Positions 8,741-17,768 of a stretch of DNA of 64,000 nt are shown piece after piece. This DNA is from Pseudobdellovibrionaceae bacterium (lineage in GTDB: Bacteria > Bdellovibrionota > Bdellovibrionia > Bdellovibrionales > Bdellovibrionaceae). The notes beneath the pieces were generated by a model. It ran no database searches, had not been told where the DNA came from, and saw nothing but the letters and a program-made list of their open reading frames with translations. Numbering within the stretch: the first letter of the stretch is position 1; each line of letters opens with the position of its first letter. The position numbers and the translations under genes are program-made. The stretch lies in the NCBI GenBank assembly GCA_019637915.1, contig JAHBUV010000001.1, forward strand, positions 3,193,934 to 3,257,933, in the 5' to 3' direction.

Positions 8741-10062
8741 CACTGCGGACGTCCGATGGCGAAGTACTTGATGTGCATTTCGCGCATGGCTTTCGGGTTG
8801 TAGATGTTGCGGCCATCGAAGATCAGGTGCTGCTTCATGGATTTTTTCATGCGTTCGAAGTTCGGCTCGCGGAAGGATTTCCATTCCGTGATCACGCACA
8901 GGGCATCGACGTCCTCGAGGACGGAGTACTGGTCTTCGGAGAAAGTCAGTCCCGGCACCTGCCCGAAAAAGGCCTTGGCCGGTTCCGTGGCGGCGGGATC
9001 GTAAGCCTGCACGGTGGCGCCTTCCGCCAGGAAGGCGCGGATCACGTCCAAGGCCGGGGCTTCGCGGATGTCATCGGTGAAGGGCTTGAAGGCGACGCCC
9101 CAGACGGCCAGGCGTTTGCCGGAAAGACCGCCCAGCTGGCGGCGGACCTTGTCGACGAAGTTCTCGCGCTGGCGCTGATTGGTGCGCACGACGGCTTCCA
9201 TGATCTCGAGGCGTTCGTCGTTTTCGACACCCGTGCGGATGAGGGCCTGCACGTCTTTCGGGAAGCAGGACCCGCCGTAGCCGATGCCGGGATAGATGAA
9301 GTGCGGGCCGATGCGGGGATCGGAGCCCAGGCCGCGGCGCACCCATTCGATGTCGGCGCCGACCTTCTCGCAGATGCGGGAGAATTCGTTCATGATCGAG
9401 ATGCGCGAGGCGAGCATCGAGTTGGCGGCGTACTTCGTCATCTCGGCCGAGGTCGGATCCATGACCAGCATCGGCTGGCCTTTCTTGAGGAAGGGTTCAT
9501 AGAGGCGTCCCATCAGTTCCGCGGCCCTTTCGGATGAAGCGCCGACGATGACCCGGGCGGGTTTCATGCTTTCCTCGATGGCGGCGCCTTCGCGCAGGAA
9601 TTCCGGATTGGAAACCACGTCGAAGTGATGGTTCACGCCGCGCTCGGCGAGGATTTCGGTGATCAGGTCGCGGACTTTTTTGTTCGTGCCGACGGGCACG
9701 GTGGACTTGATGACGACGCACTTGGGGCCGTTCATCTCGCGGGCGATGGTTTCGGTGACCTGCAGGACGTATTTCAGATCCGCCGAGCCGTCGACGTCGC
9801 TCGGCGTGCCGACGGCGATGAAGAGCAGATCGCTGCGGCGGACGGCTTCAGCGAGGTCCGTCGAGAAGCTCAAACGCCGCCCTTTGATGTTGCTGTTCAT
9901 CATCTCCTCGAGGCCGGGCTCGAAGATGGGGCTTTGGCCTTCGTTCATGAGGGCGACTTTCTTGGCGTCGACGTCGACGCACAGGACCTCGTTGCCCATT
10001 TCCGAGAAACAAACCCCCGTGACCAGACCGACATAACCCGCGCCGAAGATGGAAATCTGCAT
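8740..10062 (-). CDS. ugd: UDP-glucose 6-dehydrogenase family protein
   Basis: 440-residue NAD-dependent nucleotide-sugar dehydrogenase that oxidises C6 to a uronic acid in two steps. The N-terminal Rossmann motif FGAGYVG (6-12), the active-site Lys in TKYAAN (K210) and the catalytic Cys in GYGGSCFPKD (C266) are all present. The pattern is that of UDP-glucose dehydrogenases rather than the WbpA-type UDP-GlcNAc dehydrogenases. However, it sits in an operon with wlbA-wlbB-wlbC, whose substrate would be UDP-GlcNAc-uronate. Either the GlcNAc dehydrogenase is elsewhere, or this enzyme has changed specificity. Confidence 0.9.
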   Translation of the reverse strand: MQISIFGAGYVGLVTGVCFSEMGNEVLCVDVDAKKVALMNEGQSPIFEPGLEEMMNSNIKGRRLSFSTDLAEAVRRSDLLFIAVGTPSDVDGSADLKYVLQVTETIAREMNGPKCVVIKSTVPVGTNKKVRDLITEILAERGVNHHFDVVSNPEFLREGAAIEESMKPARVIVGASSERAAELMGRLYEPFLKKGQPMLVMDPTSAEMTKYAANSMLASRISIMNEFSRICEKVGADIEWVRRGLGSDPRIGPHFIYPGIGYGGSCFPKDVQALIRTGVENDERLEIMEAVVRTNQRQRENFVDKVRRQLGGLSGKRLAVWGVAFKPFTDDIREAPALDVIRAFLAEGATVQAYDPAATEPAKAFFGQVPGLTFSEDQYSVLEDVDALCVITEWKSFREPNFERMKKSMKQHLIFDGRNIYNPKAMREMHIKYFAIGRPQ

Positions 10063-10073
10063 AAATCAAAACC

Positions 10074-11213
10074 TCAGTTCGAAAGGGAGGAAAGAACCTC
10101 TTTGAGAGTGGCCGCGACGCGATCCTGCTCTTCGTCGGTCATTTCCGGGAAGAAGGGCAGGCTCAGGATTTCCCCCTGCAGACGGGCTGCGACGGGGAAG
10201 TCGGCGGGACGATGTTGGAAACGCTCGTAAGCTTTCAGGAAAGGCAGGGCCACGGGATAGTGGACGCTCGCCTCGATGCCGCGGTTTTTGAGTTCCGCGT
10301 GCACCTGATCGCGTTTCGGCACGCGCACGGTGTAGAGGTGGAACACATGCTCTTCGCGGGGGGGCAGCTCGGGAAGAATCAATTTCGGCGTGTCCTTGAG
10401 CAGCTGGTCATAGCGGCGGGCGCGGTCCTTGCGGGTTTCCGTCCAGGCCGTGAGGTGGCGCAGTTTCACCCGCAGCACGGCGGCCTGCAGGCCGTCCAGG
10501 CGCGAGTTGTAGCCTTCGATGTCGTGATCGTATTTGGCGATGCGGCCGTGGTTGGCGAGTTTGCGCACGCGGGTGGCAAGCTCCTCATCGTTCGTGGTCA
10601 CGGCGCCGGCATCGCCGTAAGCGCCGAGGTTCTTGCCGGGATAAAAACTGAAGCTGCCGGCGTGGCCGAGGCTGCCGGCGATGCCGCCCTTCCAGCGGGC
10701 GCCGTGGGCTTGCGCGGAATCCTCCAGGCAGAAGATCTCGTGACGGCGGCAGAGGTCCATCAGGCGGTCCATGTCGACCATGCGGCCGTAGAGGTGAACC
10801 GGGATGACGGCGCGGATTTTCCCGCCGGCCTTGTGGCCGCGCGCGCGGAAGAGCTCTTCGACGCGGTTCAGATCCAGGTTGAAGGTCGTTTCATCGACAT
10901 CGACGAAGACCGGCGTGGCGCCGGCGGCGGTGACCATCTCGGAGGTGGCGATGAAGGAATTCGCCGGCACCAGGACTTCGGCGCCGGCACCGAGACCCGC
11001 GGCCTTGAGGATGAGGAACAGCGAGTCCGTGCCGTTGGCGACGCCCACGCAGAACTTGGCGCCGCAGGCGGCGGCGAATTCTTTTTCAAAGGCCTCTTTG
11101 TCGGGGCCGCCGATGAAGCTCGCGCCTTGCAGGGTGCGGGCGATGGCTTCGTCGATCTCGCCGCGGATTCTCTCGTACTGGCGTTTCAGGTCCATGAAGG
11201 GGACTTTGCTCAT
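10074..11213 (-). CDS. Sugar aminotransferase, DegT/WlbC (WbpE) type
   Basis: 379-residue PLP-dependent aminotransferase. The internal-aldimine Lys is K194 in FSFYPGKNLGAYGDAGAV. The N-terminal pattern VPFMDLKRQYERIRGEI and the neighbours point to the WlbC/WbpE group, which aminates UDP-2-acetamido-2-deoxy-3-keto-glucuronate at C3 using glutamate. It overlaps wlbB by 4 bp upstream and is 11 bp from ugd downstream. The regiochemistry is inferred from context, because DegT proteins with other targets share the fold. Confidence 0.88.
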   Translation of the reverse strand: MSKVPFMDLKRQYERIRGEIDEAIARTLQGASFIGGPDKEAFEKEFAAACGAKFCVGVANGTDSLFLILKAAGLGAGAEVLVPANSFIATSEMVTAAGATPVFVDVDETTFNLDLNRVEELFRARGHKAGGKIRAVIPVHLYGRMVDMDRLMDLCRRHEIFCLEDSAQAHGARWKGGIAGSLGHAGSFSFYPGKNLGAYGDAGAVTTNDEELATRVRKLANHGRIAKYDHDIEGYNSRLDGLQAAVLRVKLRHLTAWTETRKDRARRYDQLLKDTPKLILPELPPREEHVFHLYTVRVPKRDQVHAELKNRGIEASVHYPVALPFLKAYERFQHRPADFPVAARLQGEILSLPFFPEMTDEEQDRVAATLKEVLSSLSN

Positions 11214-11800
11214 GAGCGCTCCTTGGCGGGACGGGCGGGATGGCCGTAGGCGACGACGCCGGCGGGGAGGTCCCGGGTCACGTTCGAGGCCGAGCCCACC
11301 AGGGTGCCGGCGCCGATCACGACAGCGGGGGACAGCGTGGAGTTGGCGCCGATGATGGCGCCCTCTTCGAGGGTCGGGCCTTTGAGATTGTTTTTGGCGT
11401 CCGGGGACAGCGGCACCTTGGCGTTGGTGAAGACCACGTGGGGTCCCACCCAGGAATTTTTCTTCAGCACGGAGTGTTCAGGGATGAAGGCGGCCGAGTG
11501 GATGCGCACGCCGTCCTCGATGGTCACATGGTGCTCGACGATGCTGAGGGTGCCGATGCTGACGCGGTCGCCGATGCGGTTGTTCTCGCGGATATTGGCC
11601 TTGTTGCCGGTCTGGAAGCCGCGGCCGATTTTGTTGCCGGCGTAGATCACCGTGTGCGAGCGGATGCGGGCGTCGTCGCCGATCACCGTCTCGGGGTGGG
11701 AGCCATCGGCGAGGGCCGCCCCGATGATGCAGTAATCCTCGATGACGACGTTTTTCCCGAGGCGCACGTTGGGGTGGATGATGGCGGTCTTGGCGATCAT
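11210..11800 (-). CDS. Sugar N-acetyltransferase, WlbB/WbpD type
   Basis: 196-residue left-handed parallel beta-helix acyltransferase. Hexapeptide repeats run through most of the chain (IHPNVRLGKNVVIEDYCIIG onward), with family residues in NKANIRENNRIGD and HHVTIEDGVRIHSAAFIPE. WlbB/WbpD acetylates the C3 amino group made by WlbC, giving UDP-2,3-diacetamido-2,3-dideoxy-glucuronate. Both ends overlap neighbouring genes by 4 bp. Confidence 0.88.
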   Translation of the reverse strand: MIAKTAIIHPNVRLGKNVVIEDYCIIGAALADGSHPETVIGDDARIRSHTVIYAGNKIGRGFQTGNKANIRENNRIGDRVSIGTLSIVEHHVTIEDGVRIHSAAFIPEHSVLKKNSWVGPHVVFTNAKVPLSPDAKNNLKGPTLEEGAIIGANSTLSPAVVIGAGTLVGSASNVTRDLPAGVVAYGHPARPAKERS

Positions 11801-12879
11801 TGCTGCTTTCCGAGTTTGCTCAGGCGGGGGGTGAAGGGGAACTTCACTTCCGCCTTCGATTCGATGGATTCGTAGATGGCGGTGATCAGCTCCAGGCTCT
11901 TGCGGCCCTCGTCGCCGCTGACGGGATGCGTGGCCTGGCCGTTCAGGACGTCGACGACGTGCTCGTAGTAGGCCTTGTGCCCGTAGCCGTACACGTTGGG
12001 CGGGTTGACGGAGTAGTTCTGCACGATGTTCTGGTCTTCCTGGGTGGCGGGGACGAAGTTCCAGTGGCGCATCTGGTTCACGGCGAAGCCGCTGATCTCG
12101 ACGGTGCCGGCCTCGCCCATGACGGAGAGCGACCCTTCGAGGTCCTTGGGGCGGCAGGCGGTGGTGGCTTCAATCACGCCGAGGGCGCCGCTTTTGAAGC
12201 GGATGACCGCGATGCCGGTGTCTTCCGTCTCGGTGTTCACGAGGAAGGTGTCGGATTTGGCGAAGACGCTTTCCACATCGCCCATCATCCAGTGCAGGAG
12301 ATCGACGTGGTGGCTGGCCTGGTTGGTGAAGACGCCGCCGTCCAGGTGCCAGGTGCCGCGCCAGTCGTCCTGGTCGTAGTAATGCTGGTCGCGGGCCCAG
12401 CGCACGCGCACGGTGCCCATGACCAGGCGGCCGAAGCGGCCGCTTTCGAGCTCTTCGCGCAGACGCACGACGGGCACGTTGAAGCGGTTCTGCTTCACGA
12501 CGAAAAGCTGAACGCCGTTTTTCTTGCAGGCGGCGATCATGGCATCGGCGTCGGCCAGGGTCAGCGCCATCGGTTTTTCAACGACGATGTGCTTTTTGTA
12601 GGGGGCGAGAGCCAGCGCGTGCTCGGCATGCAGTCCGCTCGGCGTGAGCACGACGACGACATCGATGTCGCTTTGTTTTTTCATCATGTCGTGCAGGTCG
12701 GTGAACCAGGGCACTTTGAAACGCTCGCCGGTGGAGCGGGCGCGATCTTCCTGGATGTCGCACACGGCGGCCAGACGGGCGCCGGGGATGTGACCCAGGC
12801 CGAGAAGCTCAGAATGACGCTTGGCGATGCGGCCGCAGCCGACAAGGGCGAAGTTCAGCGGAGGAGAGTTTTTTGTCAT
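11797..12879 (-). CDS. Gfo/Idh/MocA dehydrogenase, WlbA/WbpB type
   Basis: 360-residue NAD-dependent sugar oxidoreductase. The N-terminal Rossmann motif ALVGCGRIAKRH is at about 10-21, and the family motif VVEKPMAL lies near residue 103. A catalytic His is in NQASHHVDLLHWMMGDV (about 190-206). WlbA/WbpB oxidises C3 of UDP-GlcNAc-uronate, the first committed step before WlbC and WlbB. I use ATG 12879; a TTG at 12915 would add 12 residues without homology. First gene of the operon; no promoter is obvious. Confidence 0.88.
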   Translation of the reverse strand: MTKNSPPLNFALVGCGRIAKRHSELLGLGHIPGARLAAVCDIQEDRARSTGERFKVPWFTDLHDMMKKQSDIDVVVVLTPSGLHAEHALALAPYKKHIVVEKPMALTLADADAMIAACKKNGVQLFVVKQNRFNVPVVRLREELESGRFGRLVMGTVRVRWARDQHYYDQDDWRGTWHLDGGVFTNQASHHVDLLHWMMGDVESVFAKSDTFLVNTETEDTGIAVIRFKSGALGVIEATTACRPKDLEGSLSVMGEAGTVEISGFAVNQMRHWNFVPATQEDQNIVQNYSVNPPNVYGYGHKAYYEHVVDVLNGQATHPVSGDEGRKSLELITAIYESIESKAEVKFPFTPRLSKLGKQQ

Positions 12880-12935
12880 GACGCTATCTTTGCCGAAAGC
12901 GCGCAAGGGATTCAAGCGATTTGGCAGGGAAAAAG

Positions 12936-12964
12936 AGGGAGACGCGAAGGATTCACGTCTCCCT
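12936..12964 (-). terminator. Rho-independent terminator of the collar-protein gene
   Basis: AGGGAGACG (12936-12944) pairs with CGTCTCCCT (12956-12964) around an 11-nt loop. Read on the minus strand, the hairpin is followed by CTTTTTCCC. It lies 14 bp after the stop of the tail-collar gene and before wlbA, so it separates those two transcription units. Confidence 0.75.
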
Positions 12965-12978
12965 GAGGATGAATCAGC

Positions 12979-13686
12979 TTAGATCTTGATCAGGTAGTTG
13001 ACATAGGCGTTCTTCGGACGGGTTTCGGTGCCACCACCGCTTGCTCCCGTTGTGGTGTAGGTCGAGTAACTGGAGGACGGCTCCCAAGGGGCAGAATACT
13101 TCGCAGGTCCGGAGCCGTTAGCGTTGTTGATGCTCACATTGTGCGTGTGGTCCTTGAATGCATCCAATTGCACAGAGCCTACTTGATTGCCCGTATTGCC
13201 GCCAACATTCATTTCCGTGCGAGTGCCTGCATCGGAATCGCGGCCTGCTAAGCCGTCTACGCCGCGCAGGAAACGACCACGCAAATCAGGTAGATTGAAG
13301 GTGGTCGAACCATCGCCCGATCCGAAGTTCGTGCCGATGACGGAGAACAGTTCGGCGTAAATGGTGCGGCTCACGGCGGAACCATCGCAGAGCAGATATC
13401 CTGCCGGGGCAACCGTGCCGCCGAAAGGAATAATCCCGCCCGCTGGAACAAGTTGTGCGTTGTCATTGGTGATTTTCTGCCAGATTCCGGCGGAGGCCGC
13501 GCCTTTTCCGTAGAAGGAATCCGTGCTGCTGTCGTAGATGATCAGGCCGACCTGATCGGGGGCATTTGAAATGCCGTAAACGCTGGGGGCGACGAAATCG
13601 AAGCCCAGAATCCCCAGTTGATTGCCGGCAAAGGCCACGGCCGACATGAAAACAAGTCCCGTTGCGAACATCCATCTTTTTTTCAT
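12979..13686 (-). CDS. Exported phage tail-collar domain protein
   Basis: 235-residue protein with a clear Sec signal peptide (MKKRWMFATGLVFMSAVAFA, cleaved before G). About residues 80-145 match the phage tail-collar domain (GGIIPFGGTVAPAGYLLCDG, then STTFNLPDLRGRFLRGVDG). The end NAYVNYLIKI with an upstream HTH is typical of short tail-fibre / microcystin-dependent-protein C-termini. An AGGAGG site precedes the ATG and a terminator follows, so it is a single-gene unit. The signal peptide shows that it is a cell-envelope protein and not part of a prophage. In predatory Bdellovibrio, exported phage-fibre-like trimers act as surface adhesins; a similar role is possible here but only inferred. 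Confidence 0.85.
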   Translation of the reverse strand: MKKRWMFATGLVFMSAVAFAGNQLGILGFDFVAPSVYGISNAPDQVGLIIYDSSTDSFYGKGAASAGIWQKITNDNAQLVPAGGIIPFGGTVAPAGYLLCDGSAVSRTIYAELFSVIGTNFGSGDGSTTFNLPDLRGRFLRGVDGLAGRDSDAGTRTEMNVGGNTGNQVGSVQLDAFKDHTHNVSINNANGSGPAKYSAPWEPSSSYSTYTTTGASGGGTETRPKNAYVNYLIKI

Positions 13687-13977
13687 CCAATCCTCCTTTG
13701 ATTGAATTTGGTTGTATTGAAAATATTTGTTTAATTTAAAATCAAGTCAAAGAATGATTTCTTGAGTAAATTGTTTTCGCCTTATCTTGAGGCCACGATA
13801 AATTCATAGATCGCCATGGAAGCCGTGAGGGAATTCGTTCTCCTGTTTGATTCCTCGAAAAAGAAAGATCTCGTCTTCCTCAATGCTCCGCATCGATGGA
13901 AGGGCTTCGTTTCGTCATCAAATCCAAACAATGGGGAAAAGAACCCCGTTCGGAGAATGAAAAAACTAACCTTATTT

Positions 13978-16083
13978 TCATTTCACATTCGTTTCGTCGA
14001 TGAGCCAGCGCAGGAGCTCCTCGGATTGCAGGCCCATCTTGCGCGCCATCATGACGGAAGGGTGGTCGTCGTCGAAAACGACCGGGATGATTTCACCCGT
14101 TGCATCCGCGAAGGTCTGCGGGCAGGAGTCCGTCGGGCAGACCAGGGGCACGGGATCGAAAAAGCGGACGTTTGGGAAGCGTTCGCCCGTTTCGCGGAGG
14201 GCGCGCACGGTCTCTTGGCGGTGGTTCTCAAAGATTTCCCTGGGCAAAGAGCAATCCACGTAGCCACGCCGCGCACAGCGCAGGACGCGATAACGATACT
14301 CCGGGAACGGCAGGCCGATGAGGATGCGATGCACGCCCGTCTTTTGAAGCTCCGTGAGGGTTGCCTCCAGAGAGTCGCGCAAGACTTTCAGGCTGCCTTC
14401 CCGGGTTTTCCGCCGATCGAGGAAAAGGGTTTCATCGATCACCGACAGCGGCCTTTTCCCGGTATAGGCCGTCCAGCGCGAGATCAGGATGATCGAAACG
14501 GGTTCCGGCGCGTTGTCTTTCACTTTGCGGGCGATATCCGCGAAGACCTTTTCATTGTATTTGCGTAGGTCCTCCGTGTGTTTCTCCGAGATCAGGAAAA
14601 AATCGGGGGAGGGCAGCAGGCCCGGCGTGGACGAACCGGAATAAAGCACGCTCTTCGTCCCGGATCGCGCGGAGAAGCTTTCAAGCAGGGGAAAGTGGGC
14701 GTAGGCATGGGAATCGCCCCAAAGGCCGATCAGGGGCTTTTTCACCACCCGCGAATCCGGGTCCAATACGCAAGGGTGGGAGCCGATGTTTTCATAAACC
14801 GTGTGGCAGGGTTTGAAGAGGTCGGTGCGGGAGTCGGCGCGTTCCGCGAGGCGGAGGAAAGAGGGGGACTCCAGGTTCTTCTCGATCCATGGCAGGGATT
14901 GCGCCAGGACGGACACTCCGAGCAGTGTCAGCAGGCTGCGGATCACCACCTGCCGGGGAGCCAGGGCGTCAGCGCCAGGATGGCGGTATCGCGGCTCGAT
15001 CCAGCGCAAGCTGATCCAGGCCAAGGCCAGGCTGGCCGTCACGCCCGCCAGCCGCGCCCACAAGGGCGGCGTTTCCCCCAGCATCAGGACTTTGCTGATC
15101 GCGAGCAGGGGCCAGTGCCACAGATACCAACCGTAGGAAAGCAGGCCGAGCTGCACGAAGAAGGGGGCCGCCAGCAGCCGTGACGCCCCATTGTCAGGTC
15201 GGTTGCCGCCGATCCAGATCAACAAAGCGGCGCCCAGGGCGGGAGGCGCGGCCGCGAGGCCTGGAAAGGGCGTGTGATGGTCGTAAGCGAAAACCGGGAT
15301 CAGGATGGCCAGAAATCCCAGCAGCGCCAGGCCCTGCACGCGCCAAGATGGCGTCCGTCGCGGCGGGAGGCTTTTGTTCAGGCCGCGCAGGGCCAGCAGC
15401 GCGCCGACCCCCAGCTCCCAGGTGCGGGAGGGCATCAGATAAAAGGCCTCCTGCCGCTGCGATTCATCCGCCACCCAGAACACCGCCAAGGCGAAGGACA
15501 AAAGACAAATCGTGATCAGCGCTCTTTCCACGAGGCGCAGAAAGCCTTCGCGCTGAAAAGCCCTTTGGCGCCGTCTCGCCCACAGGCCGAGAAGAAGAAT
15601 GATCGGCGGCCAGAAGAGGTAAAACTGCTCCTCGACGGCGAGGGACCAGAAATGCAGGAGCGGAATCTCCGCGGCCTGCCCGTCGAAATACCCGCCGATG
15701 CGGTTTTTGAAATGCAAGTTGGCCAGCCCGAACAGGGCGGGCGGGATGGACTGCGCGAAGCGGATCGTGTCTTCGGGCACGCCGCGCGCGACCAGCATCC
15801 AGAGCAGCGTCACCCCAGCCACGCAAAAGAGCATCGCGGGCAGCAGGCGGCGGAAGCGTTTGCTGTAAAAGCCGGCGAGCTTCAGGCCCCCTTCGCCGAG
15901 GTGCTCTTTCAAGAGAAGGCCCGTGATCAAGTAGCCGGAGATCACGAAGAAAACATCCACCCCGACGAATCCCCCTTGAAAAGCCGTCAGCTCCGCGTGG
16001 TAGGCCACGACGGCGATGATCGAAACAGCCCTCAGGCCATCGATGTCGGGACGATAAGAGGGAACGGGGGGAGATGAACTCAT
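13978..16083 (-). CDS. OafA/YrhL-type acyltransferase with SGNH domain
   Basis: 701-residue inner-membrane protein. The N-terminal acyltransferase-3 domain (about 1-370) begins with YRPDIDGLRAVSIIAVVAYH, which includes the conserved membrane-face His, and continues with VDVFFVISGYLITGLL. A periplasmic SGNH-like domain (about 420-700) has the nucleophile motif GLWGDSHAYAHF and the C-terminal Asp-His pair in DDDHPSVMMA. Proteins of this build O-acylate LPS or exopolysaccharide sugars. It is divergent from the wzm gene at 16210. The gene end is followed on the minus strand by a weak GGGG/CCCC stem. Confidence 0.9.
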   Translation of the reverse strand: MSSSPPVPSYRPDIDGLRAVSIIAVVAYHAELTAFQGGFVGVDVFFVISGYLITGLLLKEHLGEGGLKLAGFYSKRFRRLLPAMLFCVAGVTLLWMLVARGVPEDTIRFAQSIPPALFGLANLHFKNRIGGYFDGQAAEIPLLHFWSLAVEEQFYLFWPPIILLLGLWARRRQRAFQREGFLRLVERALITICLLSFALAVFWVADESQRQEAFYLMPSRTWELGVGALLALRGLNKSLPPRRTPSWRVQGLALLGFLAILIPVFAYDHHTPFPGLAAAPPALGAALLIWIGGNRPDNGASRLLAAPFFVQLGLLSYGWYLWHWPLLAISKVLMLGETPPLWARLAGVTASLALAWISLRWIEPRYRHPGADALAPRQVVIRSLLTLLGVSVLAQSLPWIEKNLESPSFLRLAERADSRTDLFKPCHTVYENIGSHPCVLDPDSRVVKKPLIGLWGDSHAYAHFPLLESFSARSGTKSVLYSGSSTPGLLPSPDFFLISEKHTEDLRKYNEKVFADIARKVKDNAPEPVSIILISRWTAYTGKRPLSVIDETLFLDRRKTREGSLKVLRDSLEATLTELQKTGVHRILIGLPFPEYRYRVLRCARRGYVDCSLPREIFENHRQETVRALRETGERFPNVRFFDPVPLVCPTDSCPQTFADATGEIIPVVFDDDHPSVMMARKMGLQSEELLRWLIDETNVK

Positions 16084-16209
16084 TTTTCGGAAAGTCTCTC
16101 TTGATTGATCGGTGTGATCATAGTCACTCGAATCATGAGATGCAACACGTCATTCTCGGCCCCGTGAGCATTGATCTTTCCCTGAGCATCTTTTAAATCT
16201 GGAACATCC

Positions 16210-16998
16210 ATGCGATACATGCCGCCTCTCACTGACTATTTTTGCCTCCGCCGGAAATTCCTGCTGCAAAATCTGATTTCGCGCAATCTCAAGATCCGTT
16301 ACCGGAAGTCCCTGCTGGGAATGATGTGGACGGTCCTGATTCCAGCCAGCAGCGCGGTCGTCTATTACGTCATTTTCAAGTTCGTCATGAAGGTGACGGT
16401 CGAGAACTACCTGCTTTTGATCCTGAGCGGTTTGATCCCGTGGACTTTCTTCGTCTCCGCACTGAATTCGGGGACGGAAACCATCGTCGGCAATTACAGT
16501 TTGCTGAACAAGGTCCCCTTGCCGCCGCAGGCTTTGGTGCTCTCGGACATCATGACGCATTTCCTCAACTTCATGCTGAGTTTGCCGGTGATCGCGGTCG
16601 TCATGGTGATCACGGAAACGGTCCCGGGCGTGACGTTGCTTCAGTATTTCGTCCTGATGGGCCTGCTTTTCCTGCAAAGCTACGGCCTGGGGCTGATCTT
16701 CGGCATCTCTTATGTTTATTTCCGCGACATGCGTTTCGTGGTCGCCCTGATCCTGCAGTTCTGGTTTTATCTGACGCCGGTCATGTACGCCTCGCACATG
16801 GTTCCCGAGGATTTTCGCTTCCTCCTGTGGTTGAATCCCGTGGGGGTCACGTTCGAGGGTTTTCACGCGGCGGCCGTTGACCACCGCTGGTTGGGCGCCA
16901 ACGAGTGGCTCATCATTTTGGCATGGTGCCTGGGCACGAATTTCCTGGCCTACGGTCTTTTGCAGAGACAAAAATACCGGATCATCGAGCTTTTATGA
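16210..16998 (+). CDS. wzm: Polysaccharide ABC exporter permease (Wzm), first copy
   Basis: 262-residue ABC-2 permease with six membrane segments and the amphipathic start LKIRYRKSLLGMMWTVLIP (about 28-46). It forms the inner-membrane channel that exports undecaprenyl-linked O-antigen. The stop overlaps the start of the ATPase gene (ATGA at 16995). A second, divergent wzm/wzt pair exists at 22.6-24.1 kb. MRYMPPL is used as the start; no other in-frame ATG is better. Confidence 0.9.
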   Translation: MRYMPPLTDYFCLRRKFLLQNLISRNLKIRYRKSLLGMMWTVLIPASSAVVYYVIFKFVMKVTVENYLLLILSGLIPWTFFVSALNSGTETIVGNYSLLNKVPLPPQALVLSDIMTHFLNFMLSLPVIAVVMVITETVPGVTLLQYFVLMGLLFLQSYGLGLIFGISYVYFRDMRFVVALILQFWFYLTPVMYASHMVPEDFRFLLWLNPVGVTFEGFHAAAVDHRWLGANEWLIILAWCLGTNFLAYGLLQRQKYRIIELL

Positions 16999-17747
16999 AA
17001 CAAGCCGTTATCGAATTCAAAAACGTCAGCAAATCGTTTCAGACCTGGCATGACCGCCCGGAGTCGTTGAAGACCGTTTTGGCGCAGATGGCGAAGCTTC
17101 AGTTCTCGTCCAGTCACCGCGATCAGGTGACGGTTCTGGAAAACATCGATTTGCAGATCCATCGAGGCGATTTCGTCGGGATTATGGGCCGCAACGGGGT
17201 GGGGAAGAGCACGTTGCTGAAGCTGATCTCGGGCATTTATCGGCCTTCGCATGGCAAGATCCTGACTCACGGCCGCATCGCCCCCTTGCTGGAGCTCGGG
17301 GCCGGCTTTGCGACGGAGCTCACGGGTTATGAGAACATCTTTCTCAATGCCTCCATTTTGGGTTTCAGCCGCGATCTGGTGCGCCGGCGTTTGGACGAGA
17401 TCATCGAGTTCGCCGATCTGAAGCAGGCGCTGGATCAGCCGGTCCGCAATTACTCGAGCGGCATGCTGGTGCGCCTGGGTTTCGCGGTGGCCGCTCATCT
17501 GGACGCGGAGATCCTGTTGTTTGACGAAATCCTCGCCGTCGGCGACGTGGGTTTCCAGGCGAAGTGCCTGAAGAAGATCGACGAGCTGCATGCGGAGGGG
17601 CGGACGATCATCCTGGTGACCCACACCCCGGAGCAGGTGGAAAAGTTCTGCACCCGCTGCATCGTCTTCAATCAGCGCCACATCGTGCAGGACGGGAGCG
17701 CCCAAGACGGAGTGAGGGTCTACAATGAGCTTTTCGCGGGCGCCTGA
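16995..17747 (+). CDS. wzt: Polysaccharide ABC exporter ATPase (Wzt), short form, first copy
   Basis: 250-residue ATPase. Walker A GRNGVGKST lies near residue 64, the signature YSSGMLVRLGFAVA near 153, and Walker B EILLFDE near 174. The open frame begins further upstream, but ATG 16995 overlaps the wzm stop and gives the family N-terminus. The chain ends right after the nucleotide-binding domain, so it lacks the C-terminal carbohydrate-binding domain that full-length Wzt proteins (about 400 residues) use to recognise a capped O-antigen. It is therefore closer to the KpsT/TagH-like short form. Confidence 0.9.
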   Translation: MKQAVIEFKNVSKSFQTWHDRPESLKTVLAQMAKLQFSSSHRDQVTVLENIDLQIHRGDFVGIMGRNGVGKSTLLKLISGIYRPSHGKILTHGRIAPLLELGAGFATELTGYENIFLNASILGFSRDLVRRRLDEIIEFADLKQALDQPVRNYSSGMLVRLGFAVAAHLDAEILLFDEILAVGDVGFQAKCLKKIDELHAEGRTIILVTHTPEQVEKFCTRCIVFNQRHIVQDGSAQDGVRVYNELFAGA

Positions 17748-17768
17748 GTTCAGCGAAGGGGCCGCAGC

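Noticed and set aside
13816..14568. Plus-strand open frame of 250 codons near 14 kb
   Set aside because: It is antisense to the SGNH domain of the acyltransferase gene and matches no family.
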